This document shows positions 42,090 to 52,390 of a stretch of 64,000 bases of DNA, one piece after another. The stretch lies in contig OU862922.1 in NCBI GenBank assembly GCA_917880885.1, positions 2,046,001 to 2,110,000 of the forward strand, written 5' to 3'. The position numbers were made by a program, and so were the translations under genes. The stretch comes from Limnephilus marmoratus. Its lineage: Eukaryota; Arthropoda; Insecta; Trichoptera; Limnephilidae. The notes under the pieces were generated by a model that saw nothing but the letters and a program-made list of their open reading frames with translations, ran no database searches and was not told the origin of the DNA. The first letter of the stretch is position 1; every line of letters begins with the position of its first letter.

Positions 42090-42835
42090 GACCCCTAATA
42101 TCATATTGAAAAGATTTTATTCCTCAAGCAGTAAACTTATTAAGAAGGTGCCTCACAAAATAAAATTCCACTAATAAAGCATCCTAATAGGTATCTACGA
42201 GTATTTAAAAGTCAGTCAATTTATCTTTTTTTCCTTGAAAGGCGCATCCAAAACGGAAGAAAAAAGTCACCATCGCTACTGTAAGTGACCGATATTAGTT
42301 AGTTCATAGTCGGTAGCAACTTACAGATATAATTATGGGTCTGTTCAATGAATCCGATGTGCCGTTAGTTGCAAACAGTTCGCGTACGAGGTACATTATA
42401 ATATTTTGATTAACTAGGTACAGGGTACACACGGGGCGGACTGCAGTCAATATTAATTAGAAGTCCTCCACAAAGCGAAGGATGTATCAGAGGGGTGAAC
42501 AACCTTTTATCATTGAGGATCTCATCTAAGAAATACCTTTTGAATCTTCTCGTCAATATTCTGAAATAAAATAATAAAATTCTGGAATACTTTCAATTTG
42601 TTTTTGAGGCGCGCTGGGAAGACCCCGATATGACCAATATATAAAATACTAGAGTTACTTCAGGTTGACAAATTGTTTGAGCTGTTTAATAATTATAAAT
42701 GTGGATTTCAACCAAAGTTCCACCGTTTGGGACAAATGTTGCGATGGTTAGTTAGTTTTATGTTTTACATAAATATAATAATGATAAATAATTGTTTTAT
42801 TGTATTTCTTTTTTTGTAACAAGTTGAGACAATGA
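42090..42835. other. Spacer upstream of the LINE
   Basis: No gene recognised. Part of it may be the 5' untranslated region of the LINE, whose left edge I cannot fix. Confidence 0.3.
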
Positions 42836-42837
42836 TA

Positions 42838-42912
42838 TCCATTATGATAATTTCCATTATGATAATCCACAATGATAATTATCCATTATGATAATCCACA
42901 ATGATAATTTGT
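42838..42912 (+). repeat. ATTATGATAATCC tandem repeat
   Basis: Iterated ATCCATTATGATAAT and CCACAATGATAAT units, about five in all, directly before the LINE's ORF1. Either a local microsatellite or tandem units of the LINE 5' UTR, as known in some LINE promoters. Confidence 0.6.
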
Positions 42913-43023
42913 TTATCTTTTACAAGTGCTAGCCGATTTGCGGATAACAGGCGTAATTCCTATACAAATAAAGTGCTAGTCCGATTGCAGACAAATAGGC
43001 GTTATCTATTAAAACCAGCGAAA

Positions 43024-44106
43024 ATGTCATTCAGTGAACCCGAAAACGACAAGATGCTTCCTGAAGAGAGAATAAAGAATGCTCGAGGCATACAAAAGGA
43101 AATCGATAATTTATTAGTGTCTAACATCCTAACAAAAGATCAACGGACAACCCTAAAAAACTGCGTTAGCTGCTTAATAGATCACCTAGTGGAGATGGCA
43201 GAAAATTTTTCGCAAATCCACTACGAAACACCTTTAAAAAATGTTATGAGAAGCATCGAATCGCTTTCCAATGATATTCATAAAATCAATAAAAAGCTGG
43301 ACCAAACCCCTCAAGCTACAACGTATGCGACTGTTGCAGCTAGGCAGAAAACAACCCTTCAAAATCATGCCCTAATAATAAGCTCTGACGACCCACAGAA
43401 AAAATCAGCCGACATTGAAAAACTCATCAAAAAGCACGTAGATGTTCGCACTCTGGGGATCGGTGTTGCACGCATGCGAAAATCGAATAACAGTGACAAA
43501 TTAATCTTCAACATGGCCTCTCTGGAAGATAAACATAAATTTAAAAGAGAATTGAATAAAGGTCTACAGGGCAAAATAAATATAGAAGAAGGAAAAAAAT
43601 TGAATCCTTTGGTTATTATTAGAGGCCTTATCAAGGGAGCTACTAATGATGACCTAATGCATTCCCTGGAGAAACAAAATAATGGGATAGGTATTGATTT
43701 CTCGGAAAAAATATCCATTAAGTACAAAAAAAATCACAGGAATACACTTCTCTGCAATACGATATTAGAATTATCGCCAAAAAATTGGAAAAGCTTAATA
43801 GAAGCTGGGCATATCAATGTGGGATACCAACGTTTAAAAGTGGAGGATCAGTCACCATTGGTCCAATGCTATAAATGCATGGGTTTCGGACACACCCAAT
43901 TGTTTTGCAAGGAAGAAACGGCCTGTGTTCACTGCGGGGGCAACCACAAATTCGAGGCCTGCCCTAACAAAAAAGAGCAGCCTACATGTACCAATTGTAA
44001 TAATTTAAATCATAACGACCACAGAGCCACCAGCTCAGAATGTCCAATCTGGAAGATGATGGATGAACGTGTTAGGGAAAAAGTGGACTACGCCGGAATT
44101 TGTTGA
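43024..44106 (+). CDS. LINE ORF1, gag-like RNA-binding protein
   Basis: ORF1 proteins of Jockey-like LINEs bind the element RNA and form the ribonucleoprotein that is reverse-transcribed in the nucleus. From Met at 43024 (360 residues) the N-terminal 110 residues are charged and partly helical, suggesting a coiled coil (ESLSNDIHKINKKLD). A central region follows, then three zinc knuckles near residues 282-340: CYKCMGFGHTQLFC (CX2CX4HX4C), CVHCGGNHKFEAC, and CTNCNNLNHNDH with a final Cys. I prefer 43024 over the in-frame ATG at 42901 because the extra 41 codons include the upstream repeat. It overlaps ORF2 by 44 bases in a different frame. No stops or frameshifts. Confidence 0.85.
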   Translation: MSFSEPENDKMLPEERIKNARGIQKEIDNLLVSNILTKDQRTTLKNCVSCLIDHLVEMAENFSQIHYETPLKNVMRSIESLSNDIHKINKKLDQTPQATTYATVAARQKTTLQNHALIISSDDPQKKSADIEKLIKKHVDVRTLGIGVARMRKSNNSDKLIFNMASLEDKHKFKRELNKGLQGKINIEEGKKLNPLVIIRGLIKGATNDDLMHSLEKQNNGIGIDFSEKISIKYKKNHRNTLLCNTILELSPKNWKSLIEAGHINVGYQRLKVEDQSPLVQCYKCMGFGHTQLFCKEETACVHCGGNHKFEACPNKKEQPTCTNCNNLNHNDHRATSSECPIWKMMDERVREKVDYAGIC

Positions 44107-47011
44107 AAAAGATGGTGACCAATCAATCATACAAAGGAAGTACCAATCGGTAGATAATTATATGCCTATAAAAAATAGCTTGAGAGTCCTGTACATTAAT
44201 GCCAGAAGTATTAGAAACAAAATAGACGAAATAGAAGAAACGCTCAAAAGAATAACGGATACTGTGCACGTTTTAGTTGTCACCGAAACTTGGCTGGGAG
44301 ATGGAGAAGGATCTTTGTTCAACATCAATGGCTATCAAGGCAATTTTGCTTCCCGGACTACTGGAAGAGGAGGAGGAGTGGCGATATATACTCACAATAC
44401 ATTTAACTGTGAAGTTATTGAAAAGTGGTCAACGAATAACTCTTTTTTAGGAGTTAGGGTACAATATAAACATTTTAAACCTTTAAATATATATGCTATA
44501 TACAGGAAACCTAACAACAATATAAATGATTTTCTAATATCTCTTGAATCTATTTTACAAAAAAGTAGCGTAGATACACTCATCTTCGGGGATTTAAACA
44601 TTAATGTTCTAAAAAAAAATGATACAACAAAAAAATATATCAACACTTTATTTTCATATAACTATTTCATATGTAATAATACACATCCCACGAGAGTCAC
44701 TGAAACCAGCAGTTCTCTATTAGACCATATTATATCAAATAGAGAAAACATATCTTCAACGACCTCCAATATTGATAATCAGATAAGTGATCATAGTATA
44801 ATGATGTTAGACTACCAAAACTCTTTGAAACACCACTCTAACAACAGAATACCACCAAACATAAACATCAGCATCAATAAGAGGGCTTTAAGAACATATC
44901 TTGAGACCCAACCGTTTTCTCATGACACCACCAATATAACCGAAAATTTTAATAATTTTTTTAAATATATCGAAACAGCAATTGACACTTGCAAATTTAA
45001 GCCAAAGATACGAACAGGAAACCCTAAGCAGGGTAATACACCATGGTTTGACAAAAAACTGGATCTCCTTATTAGAGAACGAAATGCTAAATACAAACAA
45101 TGGAAGAAAGATCCACAAAACAGTCTTCTTATATCACAAAAAAATAAGTCAAGAAATTTGGTTACTAATTACAGACGTTTCGCCAAAACAAAATATTACA
45201 CAGATATTTTTAAAGAAAACATACATAATCCAAGACAAACCTGGAAGACAATAAATTCAATCATAACTAACAGTCCAAAGAACTCTACAAATAAAATTGA
45301 AACTCTTACCATCAATAATATAGACATAAATGACCCGAAGCAGATATGTACAGCGTTTAATGACTTCTTTACATCGGTTGGTGAAAATTTAGCTGCGAGT
45401 ATCCCATCTTATGCAGATGACGTAAATACAATAAACATGGAACCAAAGCCATTACAGTCCCTCTACATGGCCAATACAAACAAACTAGAAGTTTTAAAAA
45501 TTATCTCAAAACTAAAAACTAATGCATCTCCAGGAGTCGATGGTATGACAACCAACTTACTCAGATTCTGTAAAGAAAAATTAGCGGATCATCTTGTTAT
45601 TCTCATTAATCAGTCATTAGTGAGTGGACTATTTCCGGATCAACTAAAGCTTGCAAAAATCGTTCCAATTCACAAAGAAGACTGCAAAAAAAATCCATCT
45701 AATTATCGTCCAATATCAATACTCTCAGTCTTCTCCAAAGTATTTGAACATGTAATCAAAAATAGACTAACAAAATATCTCACAACTAATAATATTCTTA
45801 CGCCTCAACAATATGGGTTCAGAAAATTCTCCAACACGAAATGTGCTGCCTTTGATTTTATACTGACTCTTCAAAAACACTTAGATCAAGGAAAATATGC
45901 AGCGGGCATTTTCATTGACCTCAAAAAGGCGTTCGATACGGTTGATCATAAGATTCTGTTAAAAAAGCTTGAACATCTGGGCATAGTGGGCAACAATCTA
46001 AAACTTTTATCTAGTTATCTTACGGGTAGGTGCTGTTCGGTTGTTATTGGAAAAGAATCAAGTGATCATAGAAATATAACATGTGGTGTACCACAGGGCT
46101 CGATTCTCGGGCCATTATTATTTTTAATTTATATAAATGATATTGCAAAATGGGGAGTGAAAGGTACACTTCAACTTTATGCTGATGACACAATATTATT
46201 CTATCATAATACTAATTTAAACGAAATGGAAAAGGACATGGAAAGAGATTTGGCTCATCTAGCCGAGTGGCTGAGAATTAATAAACTTAGCCTTAATATT
46301 AAAAAGACTCACTATGTGCTATTCGGGAATAAGAGAGAACAACGCCTAAACATATCCCTTGGACTAAACAAACTGGAGCAAACAGATGTCGCAAAGTATC
46401 TAGGACTTTTAATTGACTCACGGCTTTCATGGAAAAATCATTTTGACCATGTTAAATCAAAGATTGCTCCGGTGACCGGTGTAATGTACAGGTTACGTAG
46501 ATTGCTTCCCACAGCCATACTGCGATCATTGTACTATGCTATGATTCACTCCCACTTGGCATACCTTTCGGGTATCTGGGGTTTTGCTACCAAAAAATTG
46601 ATATCGGAGGTGCAAATAATCCAAAATAGAGCCCTACGTAACATTTTTGGCTTGCCTTGGGATACACATGTTAAAGATATTTACCGTCACGCACTTGTAT
46701 TACCATTTAAGATTGTTCCTAGCTTTGAGATAACAAACACCATCTTAAATATTATTCAGTGCAACACCCACACAAATATAAAACTGAACTATAACAACGA
46801 CGTTCACCAATATAATACACGACAACACAACAAACTACATATATCAAAAATACACTCAACAAAGTTCGGACTGAAATCATTAGAATACATTGCGTACACT
46901 AACTATAACAAATTGCCTGAAGAATTAAGACAGGTATATGCCTCTAACAAATCTCGAAACGATATATTGAAATCCTATTTTTTCAAATGTTATTTGGAAA
47001 ACGAGTCATAA
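44063..47011 (+). CDS. LINE ORF2, endonuclease and reverse transcriptase
   Basis: This 982-residue protein nicks target DNA and copies the LINE RNA in place. An APE-type endonuclease spans about 40-255: YINARSIRNK (44), TETWL (74), GGGVAIY, FGDLN (175) and SDHS (242), with the usual catalytic Asn, Glu, Asp and His in place. The RT spans about 480-740: ASPGVDG (488), YRPIS (548), FIDLKKAFD (617, first catalytic Asp 619), GVPQGS (675) and YADD (706-709). The C-terminal part has HSHLAYLSGIWG and HQYNTRQHNKLHI. No RNase H is evident. Translation probably starts at 44063, within the end of ORF1, by reinitiation or shift. All catalytic motifs look intact, so it may be active. Confidence 0.9.
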   Translation: MNVLGKKWTTPEFVEKDGDQSIIQRKYQSVDNYMPIKNSLRVLYINARSIRNKIDEIEETLKRITDTVHVLVVTETWLGDGEGSLFNINGYQGNFASRTTGRGGGVAIYTHNTFNCEVIEKWSTNNSFLGVRVQYKHFKPLNIYAIYRKPNNNINDFLISLESILQKSSVDTLIFGDLNINVLKKNDTTKKYINTLFSYNYFICNNTHPTRVTETSSSLLDHIISNRENISSTTSNIDNQISDHSIMMLDYQNSLKHHSNNRIPPNINISINKRALRTYLETQPFSHDTTNITENFNNFFKYIETAIDTCKFKPKIRTGNPKQGNTPWFDKKLDLLIRERNAKYKQWKKDPQNSLLISQKNKSRNLVTNYRRFAKTKYYTDIFKENIHNPRQTWKTINSIITNSPKNSTNKIETLTINNIDINDPKQICTAFNDFFTSVGENLAASIPSYADDVNTINMEPKPLQSLYMANTNKLEVLKIISKLKTNASPGVDGMTTNLLRFCKEKLADHLVILINQSLVSGLFPDQLKLAKIVPIHKEDCKKNPSNYRPISILSVFSKVFEHVIKNRLTKYLTTNNILTPQQYGFRKFSNTKCAAFDFILTLQKHLDQGKYAAGIFIDLKKAFDTVDHKILLKKLEHLGIVGNNLKLLSSYLTGRCCSVVIGKESSDHRNITCGVPQGSILGPLLFLIYINDIAKWGVKGTLQLYADDTILFYHNTNLNEMEKDMERDLAHLAEWLRINKLSLNIKKTHYVLFGNKREQRLNISLGLNKLEQTDVAKYLGLLIDSRLSWKNHFDHVKSKIAPVTGVMYRLRRLLPTAILRSLYYAMIHSHLAYLSGIWGFATKKLISEVQIIQNRALRNIFGLPWDTHVKDIYRHALVLPFKIVPSFEITNTILNIIQCNTHTNIKLNYNNDVHQYNTRQHNKLHISKIHSTKFGLKSLEYIAYTNYNKLPEELRQVYASNKSRNDILKSYFFKCYLENES

Positions 47012-47499
47012 GTAGGTACAAACTCTGTTCATGGGCGCAGTTTATATCTTTTTTAAATCTTATCATGTATTTTTTTATGTAAACATCTTGTTTTAGGTCT
47101 GAGTATTTTTGAGCATGTACCTTTTATTGTATTTTTCCTGATTTGTTTTTTATGCATTTCTATAGTCCATCATGGAGGATACTTTATTTTAACTTTGTGA
47201 CACCAACAGTACATAAATCAAATGAGTGGTTATAATATTATTCACAAAATCTTATAAGACATATTTCTGTGAAATATTTGTAAAGTGATTGTTCATATGT
47301 TTGTTTCTGTATGTTGCTTCTGTAAAATGTTTTGTAAAATTTTTCTTCATTTATTGTGTCTGCATATTGGGTTGGGTTGGGTTTATCTTTTCAAATGTAC
47401 CAATTGGCGATCCCTTAATGAGTTTTGATAACTCATGGGAATGCAACTTCGTTGTATGTTTTATTTAAATAAAAAAAAAAAAAAAAAAAATCCTCATTC

Positions 47500-49165
47500 A
47501 CAAACTTACATATTGAATTATTTTAATAATATGAAGTTGCCGAAAGAAATATATGTGGTTATTTTAGTGGTTGCAGTTGTGGAGTTTCTGTTTCACTCTG
47601 TATTTGGTGTTAATATGGTTTCTATTTCAGTTCTCATGATGTTTTGTTTACAGTTTTTTTTTTGTTGAATTTTATATGTAATGTAATTTTTGATAGAGGG
47701 AGGGATTTTGTTGTGGATTTTATTACCATAATGTAAGAAGTTTTCTTGTTCAAATGTTGTATTCGTAGTTGCTTGTGTTTGTTGTTATTTGCTAGTAGAG
47801 AAGAGAAATTGTCCACCTGTCGTTTAGATATCATCAGCCATCTTCATAACCGTTCGGGTACCACATTCGAACGGGCGACATTTGTCTCTCCCGTGTAGAA
47901 CTTTATTGAGATCTATTGAGAGACATCAAAACTACATGTAACTACCTAAACAAACGACATCTTTTGAGAGATATTGAAACTTTATATATATTCACATACA
48001 CTAAAATAATGAATGAAAATAGATTTCTAAGTAAAATCTATATAGGAGGTCAAGAGGTTGCCCCATCAAACTAAACTCTCCTTAGGAATGCTATACTAAG
48101 AGGATTTTTCGAGAGAACGGAGTACCTGAATCTTGAATAGATTTACCAATAGTTGACGGAGGAAAGAAACAGATTTTTATTAAGTATCTTGCAAATTTCA
48201 GCACAGAGGTTTCTACCTGTCAAAAGAGAAGGGCGTACTTGCAGTTTGTGCAGGATCCGCGTAGTGCATGTGGGTAGTTTTTCAAATTTAGTTTTCAGTT
48301 TAAAAAAGAGTCCGTTGGTTTGCGATCTCCGATGTTAGGTTTGATGTAGCAATCTCTCGACACAGCCTGCTTCTGCAGGTAGCTGCCTAGAGGTCCAGAG
48401 TACCATATGGCCAACAGGACCAGCTTAAAAGAGACCGCATTAGGAAAGCCACAGCTAACAATAACGGAATGCTAATAAAACACTCTGAATTATGAACATC
48501 AACCGCGGAAGCCGTATAATAATACTTGTACATTCATTGTTGGGCGAATAAAATATGCACAACTTAACTTTGAGTGATACGAACGTTTAATTATCTGAAC
48601 GCTACGGTGTTTGTGCAATGCCTCAAGTGTAATGGAGAACTGAGAACTTATATTATTAATACAATCGCTTTGTCGCATTGTTGTTTGATATCAGATTATA
48701 GATTAAAGTTTGTCTTGATTAATTTAGCTAGAGATATTCAATTATTATTATCGTTCTTTGCCATTAGAGCACATTTATATTAATTTTATTTTGGTTACCT
48801 ATTTGTACATCAATTTCACAAACAACTAATGAATTATCTTAGACACTGCGGCGATCTTCCTAAAAGCTGATAAAAATCTTCCTCCTCACACGTCTTGTAT
48901 GAAAACGAAAAAGACAGAAGATAGCAGAATGTCAAATGTATTCCTTATACTTATAGACATTTCGCGAACGTATGTTACTCTGAAATCGTAGAACTATGAT
49001 GGTATTGCCAGTTATAAAATCAAGCAAAAAAACTAAAGCTTTCATGAAACACACACAATGGTAATAGGCTGAGGTAGACATTTAATCACATATTTATTTG
49101 TTAATATTTTACCGCAAAAATAATATGATATTATCTTTATAAAGTACAAAAGTTCCTATCCGGGA
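47500..49165. other. Spacer with no recognised gene
   Basis: AT-rich with frames up to 77 codons and no motifs. Near 47870-47960 ATTGAGAGACATC and TTTTGAGAGATATTG form a weak local repeat. Confidence 0.35.
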
Positions 49166-49169
49166 CGAC

Positions 49170-49932
49170 CGACTTTTAGATGGAGGCGTCTACTAATATC
49201 TATAGGAATTCCAAAAACTGCACTACGAATTACCTAATATCTATGAGATCCAAAGTGAGGACGAATATCCACAGCTCAAACTGCTGACTAATATCTATGA
49301 GAGCCAAAGTGTGGACGAATATCTACAGCAATGGCAGAGGTTGGATTTGCAATTATGTATAGCATATTGGAATAACATAATATTGCGTACGCAGTTTAAA
49401 AAACTTAATTTATGTATGTATGTAAAAATCCCTAATATTGGACTATTGGACACATTTAGCTGATTATTAAGGATTTGGGTTTTTGTTTTAACGACTTTCT
49501 TTATTTCGACGCTTCTAAATTATTTAGGCTGTTACCATGACCATTTCTATGTCAGTTAGGTTAGGTTAGGTTAGGTTGTGGTGCCGTGTATTTCGAAATA
49601 AATAAATATCTTTGTACTATGACCTCCATGTTTGTTCAATAAATTATTGTCCTCGTAAATAGCAAAATATGTAATATTATGCAAAAACTTCATGTACGTA
49701 CTACGTAATTGAAGTAATAATTTATGCTTTTCCGTACAAGCTCTTGCTCAGCTGCCCTCTGTAGATATTAGTCCAACCTACGCTCCATAGATATTAGTCA
49801 CCACTGGGACCGTCATAGATATTCGTCCGACCTTAGCTCTGTAGATATTAGTCCTCACTCTGAAGTTCATAGATATTAGTCCAACATATGAGCTGTAGAT
49901 ATTCGTCCGACATACAGACTACATATTAGTGT
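49170..49932. mobile_element. Inverted arms made of ~17-bp iterons
   Basis: The left arm (49185-49335) carries five spaced copies of GACKAATATCTAYRG-type iterons, such as GACTAATATCTATGAGAG and GGACGAATATCTACAGC. The right arm (49755-49930) carries six or seven in reverse complement, such as CTGTAGATATTAGTCC and CATAGATATTCGTCCGA. Two versions, TAATATCTATG and GAATATCTACAG, alternate. The ~400-bp centre has no ORF and holds a TTAGG run. The plan resembles subterminal transposase-binding repeats of a DNA transposon; the class is unknown. Confidence 0.6.
49555..49577 (+). repeat. Four TTAGG-type units
   Basis: GTTAGGTTAGGTTAGG followed by one more unit. Interstitial telomere-like microsatellite within the centre of the iteron element. 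Confidence 0.8.
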
Positions 49933-50049
49933 CTGGGGTCCTAGCATGGTCAATCGATATAGGTTTTATCGAAAATGTCGGTAACTTGACATCGCTCCCG
50001 AGCACGACTACAGGCCGCTAACGAACAAACAACAGTTCACAACGACTAA

Positions 50050-50876
50050 AGGTGCGATTCCGTGCCACGCGGCAGTCGGCAGACGGCAACAGCAGACGGC
50101 GACTGCAGTGCCGCCGACGGCAGGCGGCACTAACGCGCAGGTTCCAAAGTCGACGGCATTGACGGCACTGCAGTTGCGTCCGCTGCGTACTGCCGACGGT
50201 TGTGTCTTCCATTTAAAATAATAAAATGCTGCAAGTGTTATTGCAAGAAGAAGAAGACGACGATGATTTATTATTGTATTATTATTCAAGTAGAAAGCCT
50301 ATACTGCCAATGTACTTAAATAGACTGGAAGAAGGCGCTTATGAAACTTTGAAAAAGACATCTAAATGAGAGTGAAGACATTTTCAGAAGTTATTGTAGT
50401 TTAAATAAAAAACAGTTTAATTTTGTAATCTCTTTAATTTTACAATGATCTTGCTCCAAAAACAAAGCGAAACACAATATCGCCAGAAGAAAAATTATTC
50501 TTGACATTAATGACATAGAAATAATAGCAGAACTTGAAAATTAACTTTGAATTTTGATGAATCTTTCAAATTTTGTGAAAAAACCTATCCTGCACGAATT
50601 TTTAGACACCAAATTAATAAGACTCTCGCCTTCTCCGTCTGTCAACACGTCCATTGTGTCTGAAGTCGACGGCAGTACTATGTTTGCACCCGAGTGCCGT
50701 CTGCCGCCACGCGTCAGTCATCGACAGCAAGTGCCGCGCGGCACTTGTAGTGGTGTGTCGGAAACGGTCCAATACAAGTGCATAGAGTTAAGTAGTGCCG
50801 TCTGCCGTCGGGCGGCACTGCAGTCGCCGTCTGCTGTCGCCGTCTGCCGTCTGCCGCGTGGCACGGAATCGCACCT
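50050..50876. mobile_element. PIF/Harbinger-like transposon remnant
   Basis: The left end AGGTGCGATTCCGTGCCACG (50050) and right end CGTGGCACGGAATCGCACCT (to 50876) are perfect inverted repeats, flanked on both sides by TAA (50047-50049 and 50877-50879), the 3-bp TWA duplication typical of PIF/Harbinger. Subterminal GC-rich CGGCAGACGGC-type repeats extend the inverted arms to roughly 100 bp. The inside holds a decayed transposase N-terminus. Confidence 0.85.
50226..50518 (+). pseudogene. Harbinger transposase N-terminal relic
   Basis: Three consecutive frames read as the start of a Harbinger-type DDE transposase: an acidic opening MLQVLLQEEEDDDD (50226) to a stop at 50367, then SEDIFRSYCSLNKKQFNFVI in the next frame, then DLAPKTKRNTISPEEKLFLT to a stop at 50516. 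The last is the usual lead into the first helices before the catalytic domain. The DDE region is deleted. Confidence 0.65.
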
Positions 50877-51369
50877 TAAGGGTTCCTAATTTATTTGACG
50901 TGAATTTTTATTTGTTTGTTAGCGGCCTGCAGTCGTGCTCGGGAGCGATGCCAAGTTACCGACATTTTCGATAAAACCTATATCGATCGACCATGCTAGA
51001 TACCCTGGAGTCCTTTTAGATAACGGTATGGTGACCACGTGACCACCCAATTTTGAATATTGGAATTTTTGAATACTGAATAAAATATGTACCTATCTCC
51101 ATAGGTATTTAGTTTTGGCTTAGTTTTACTTTATACTTAATGTGGCTCCTTCAAACCATCTTCAATCTATCAATTGATTCTGACTTTGTAGTTTCCGGCA
51201 GCGCATTATAATATTTCATCTCTTTGTAGAGTCAACTTTTTTGCATATTGGCTTTGTCCTTTTTGAAGTAAAACTTCTTTACGCACGCTTGACTTGGGTA
51301 GTAAGCTGGTGAATGCGTGACGAGAGCGTTATGAAAAGGCGAACGGTAGTTGAGAGGGAGATATAAGTT

Positions 51370-51655
51370 AGTGGAGTTTTACTTCAGTTTTGTGTTCTAA
51401 AGCACACTCGTTTTTTGGTGGTCGTTTTTTATAATCACATTTAGGTAACTTGTTGATTATTATTTTATGAATAAATATCATCCCATTCAAGGTCAGCATC
51501 TGTTTTACTGTTAGCAAAGTTAGTTCCTTTAACATTTCTATTACTTTTGAAAATTTATTTCTCCTAAGTATTATTCTCATTGCTTTATTTTGGAGAATTT
51601 GCAACTTGTTTTGTTCTCTGTCGTTACACAAGAAAAGAATCGTTAGAAACAACAA
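51370..51655 (-). pseudogene. LINE reverse-transcriptase C-terminal relic
   Basis: The minus strand reads NKLQILQNKAMRIILRRNKF then VIEMLKELTLLTVKQMLTLN and IFIHKIIINKLPK, the conserved post-RT region of Jockey/CR1-type polymerases. Only 95 codons remain; it ends a few bases from an oppositely oriented RT relic at 51662. Confidence 0.75.
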
Positions 51656-51661
51656 GGATTC

Positions 51662-52390
51662 TAGAAACCTAACCTAAGCATTCATGGAAACCTGCTTCGT
51701 TGGTTAGAATCATATTTATCACATAGAAGTCAATTAGTTACTGTTAACAGATTTAACTCTTCCCCAATATTAGTTACGTCGGGGGTACCACAAGGATCTC
51801 ACCTTGGACCCTTACTTTTCTTAATCTTTATTAACGACCTTACATATAAACTCCGCTGTAATTTTTCTCTATATGCTGATGACCTCAAATTATATAAAGC
51901 AATTAAATCTATGAAAGATTGTGAACTCTTACAACAAGACCTTAACACAATATCTACCTGGTGTGTTGACAATGAAATGGAACTGAATATTGCTAAGTGC
52001 AAAGTTATAAACTTCACCAAGAACACCAAAAAAATTCTATATTCATATAGCATATGTGGTCACAATCTCGAAACAGTTGAATTAATAAAAGATTTAGGAA
52101 TTATATTTGACAACAAACTGACATTCAATCAACACATTGAATACATTGTGAGTAAATCAAATAAATTACTAGGTTTTATTGTAAGATCAACCAAACTGTT
52201 TAAGAATTCTAATAGCCTAATAATTCTATTCAATTCCTTAATCCTAAGTGCTCTTGAGTACGGGTCAACAGTCTGGAATCCACATTATATTACATAGGTA
52301 TCTAGACTTGAATCAGTCCAAAGAAAATTTACACGGATTTTGTCTTACCGATCAGGTGTCCACCATCTTCTAGACGCCATAATCACATAA
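51662..52390 (+). pseudogene. LINE reverse-transcriptase palm relic
   Basis: An open stretch from 51665 reads LLRWLESYLSHRSQLVTVN, then GVPQGSHLGPLLFLIFINDL and YADDLKLY: RT motifs with the catalytic YADD intact. It continues through CVDNEMELNIAKCKVINF and LILSALEYGSTVWNPHY to a TAG at 52295, and reads on in the same frame after it (SRLESVQRKFTRILSYR). The endonuclease and first RT motifs are missing. One nonsense codon and truncation make it dead. Confidence 0.85.

Larger units (their letters stand above)
42940..47490 (+). mobile_element. Full-length or near-full-length LINE, both ORFs intact
   Basis: A non-LTR retrotransposon with a short 5' region, a gag-like ORF1, a large ORF2 with endonuclease and RT, about 480 bp of 3' UTR and a terminal run of about 20 A at 47471-47490, immediately after ATTTAAATAA. 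The left edge is approximate; no target duplication of TCCTCATTCA, which follows the tail, was found upstream. Uninterrupted reading frames make this the youngest coding element here. The domain set fits the Jockey/CR1 superfamily group; a finer clade is not assigned. Confidence 0.85.
49941..50999. mobile_element. Palindromic MITE split by a Harbinger-like element
   Basis: Left arm CTAGCATGGTCAATCGATAT, TAGGTTTTATCGAAAATGTC, GCTCCCGAGCACGACTACAG and GGCCGCTAACGAACAAAC; right arm is the reverse complement ending in GACCATGCTAG. Arms are about 95 bp. Removing the 827-bp insertion and one TAA leaves a MITE of about 229 bp. Confidence 0.8.

Noticed and set aside
44392..45254. Frames of 76-90 codons overlapping LINE ORF2
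   Set aside because: Shadows of ORF2, which has clear endonuclease and RT motifs through the same interval.
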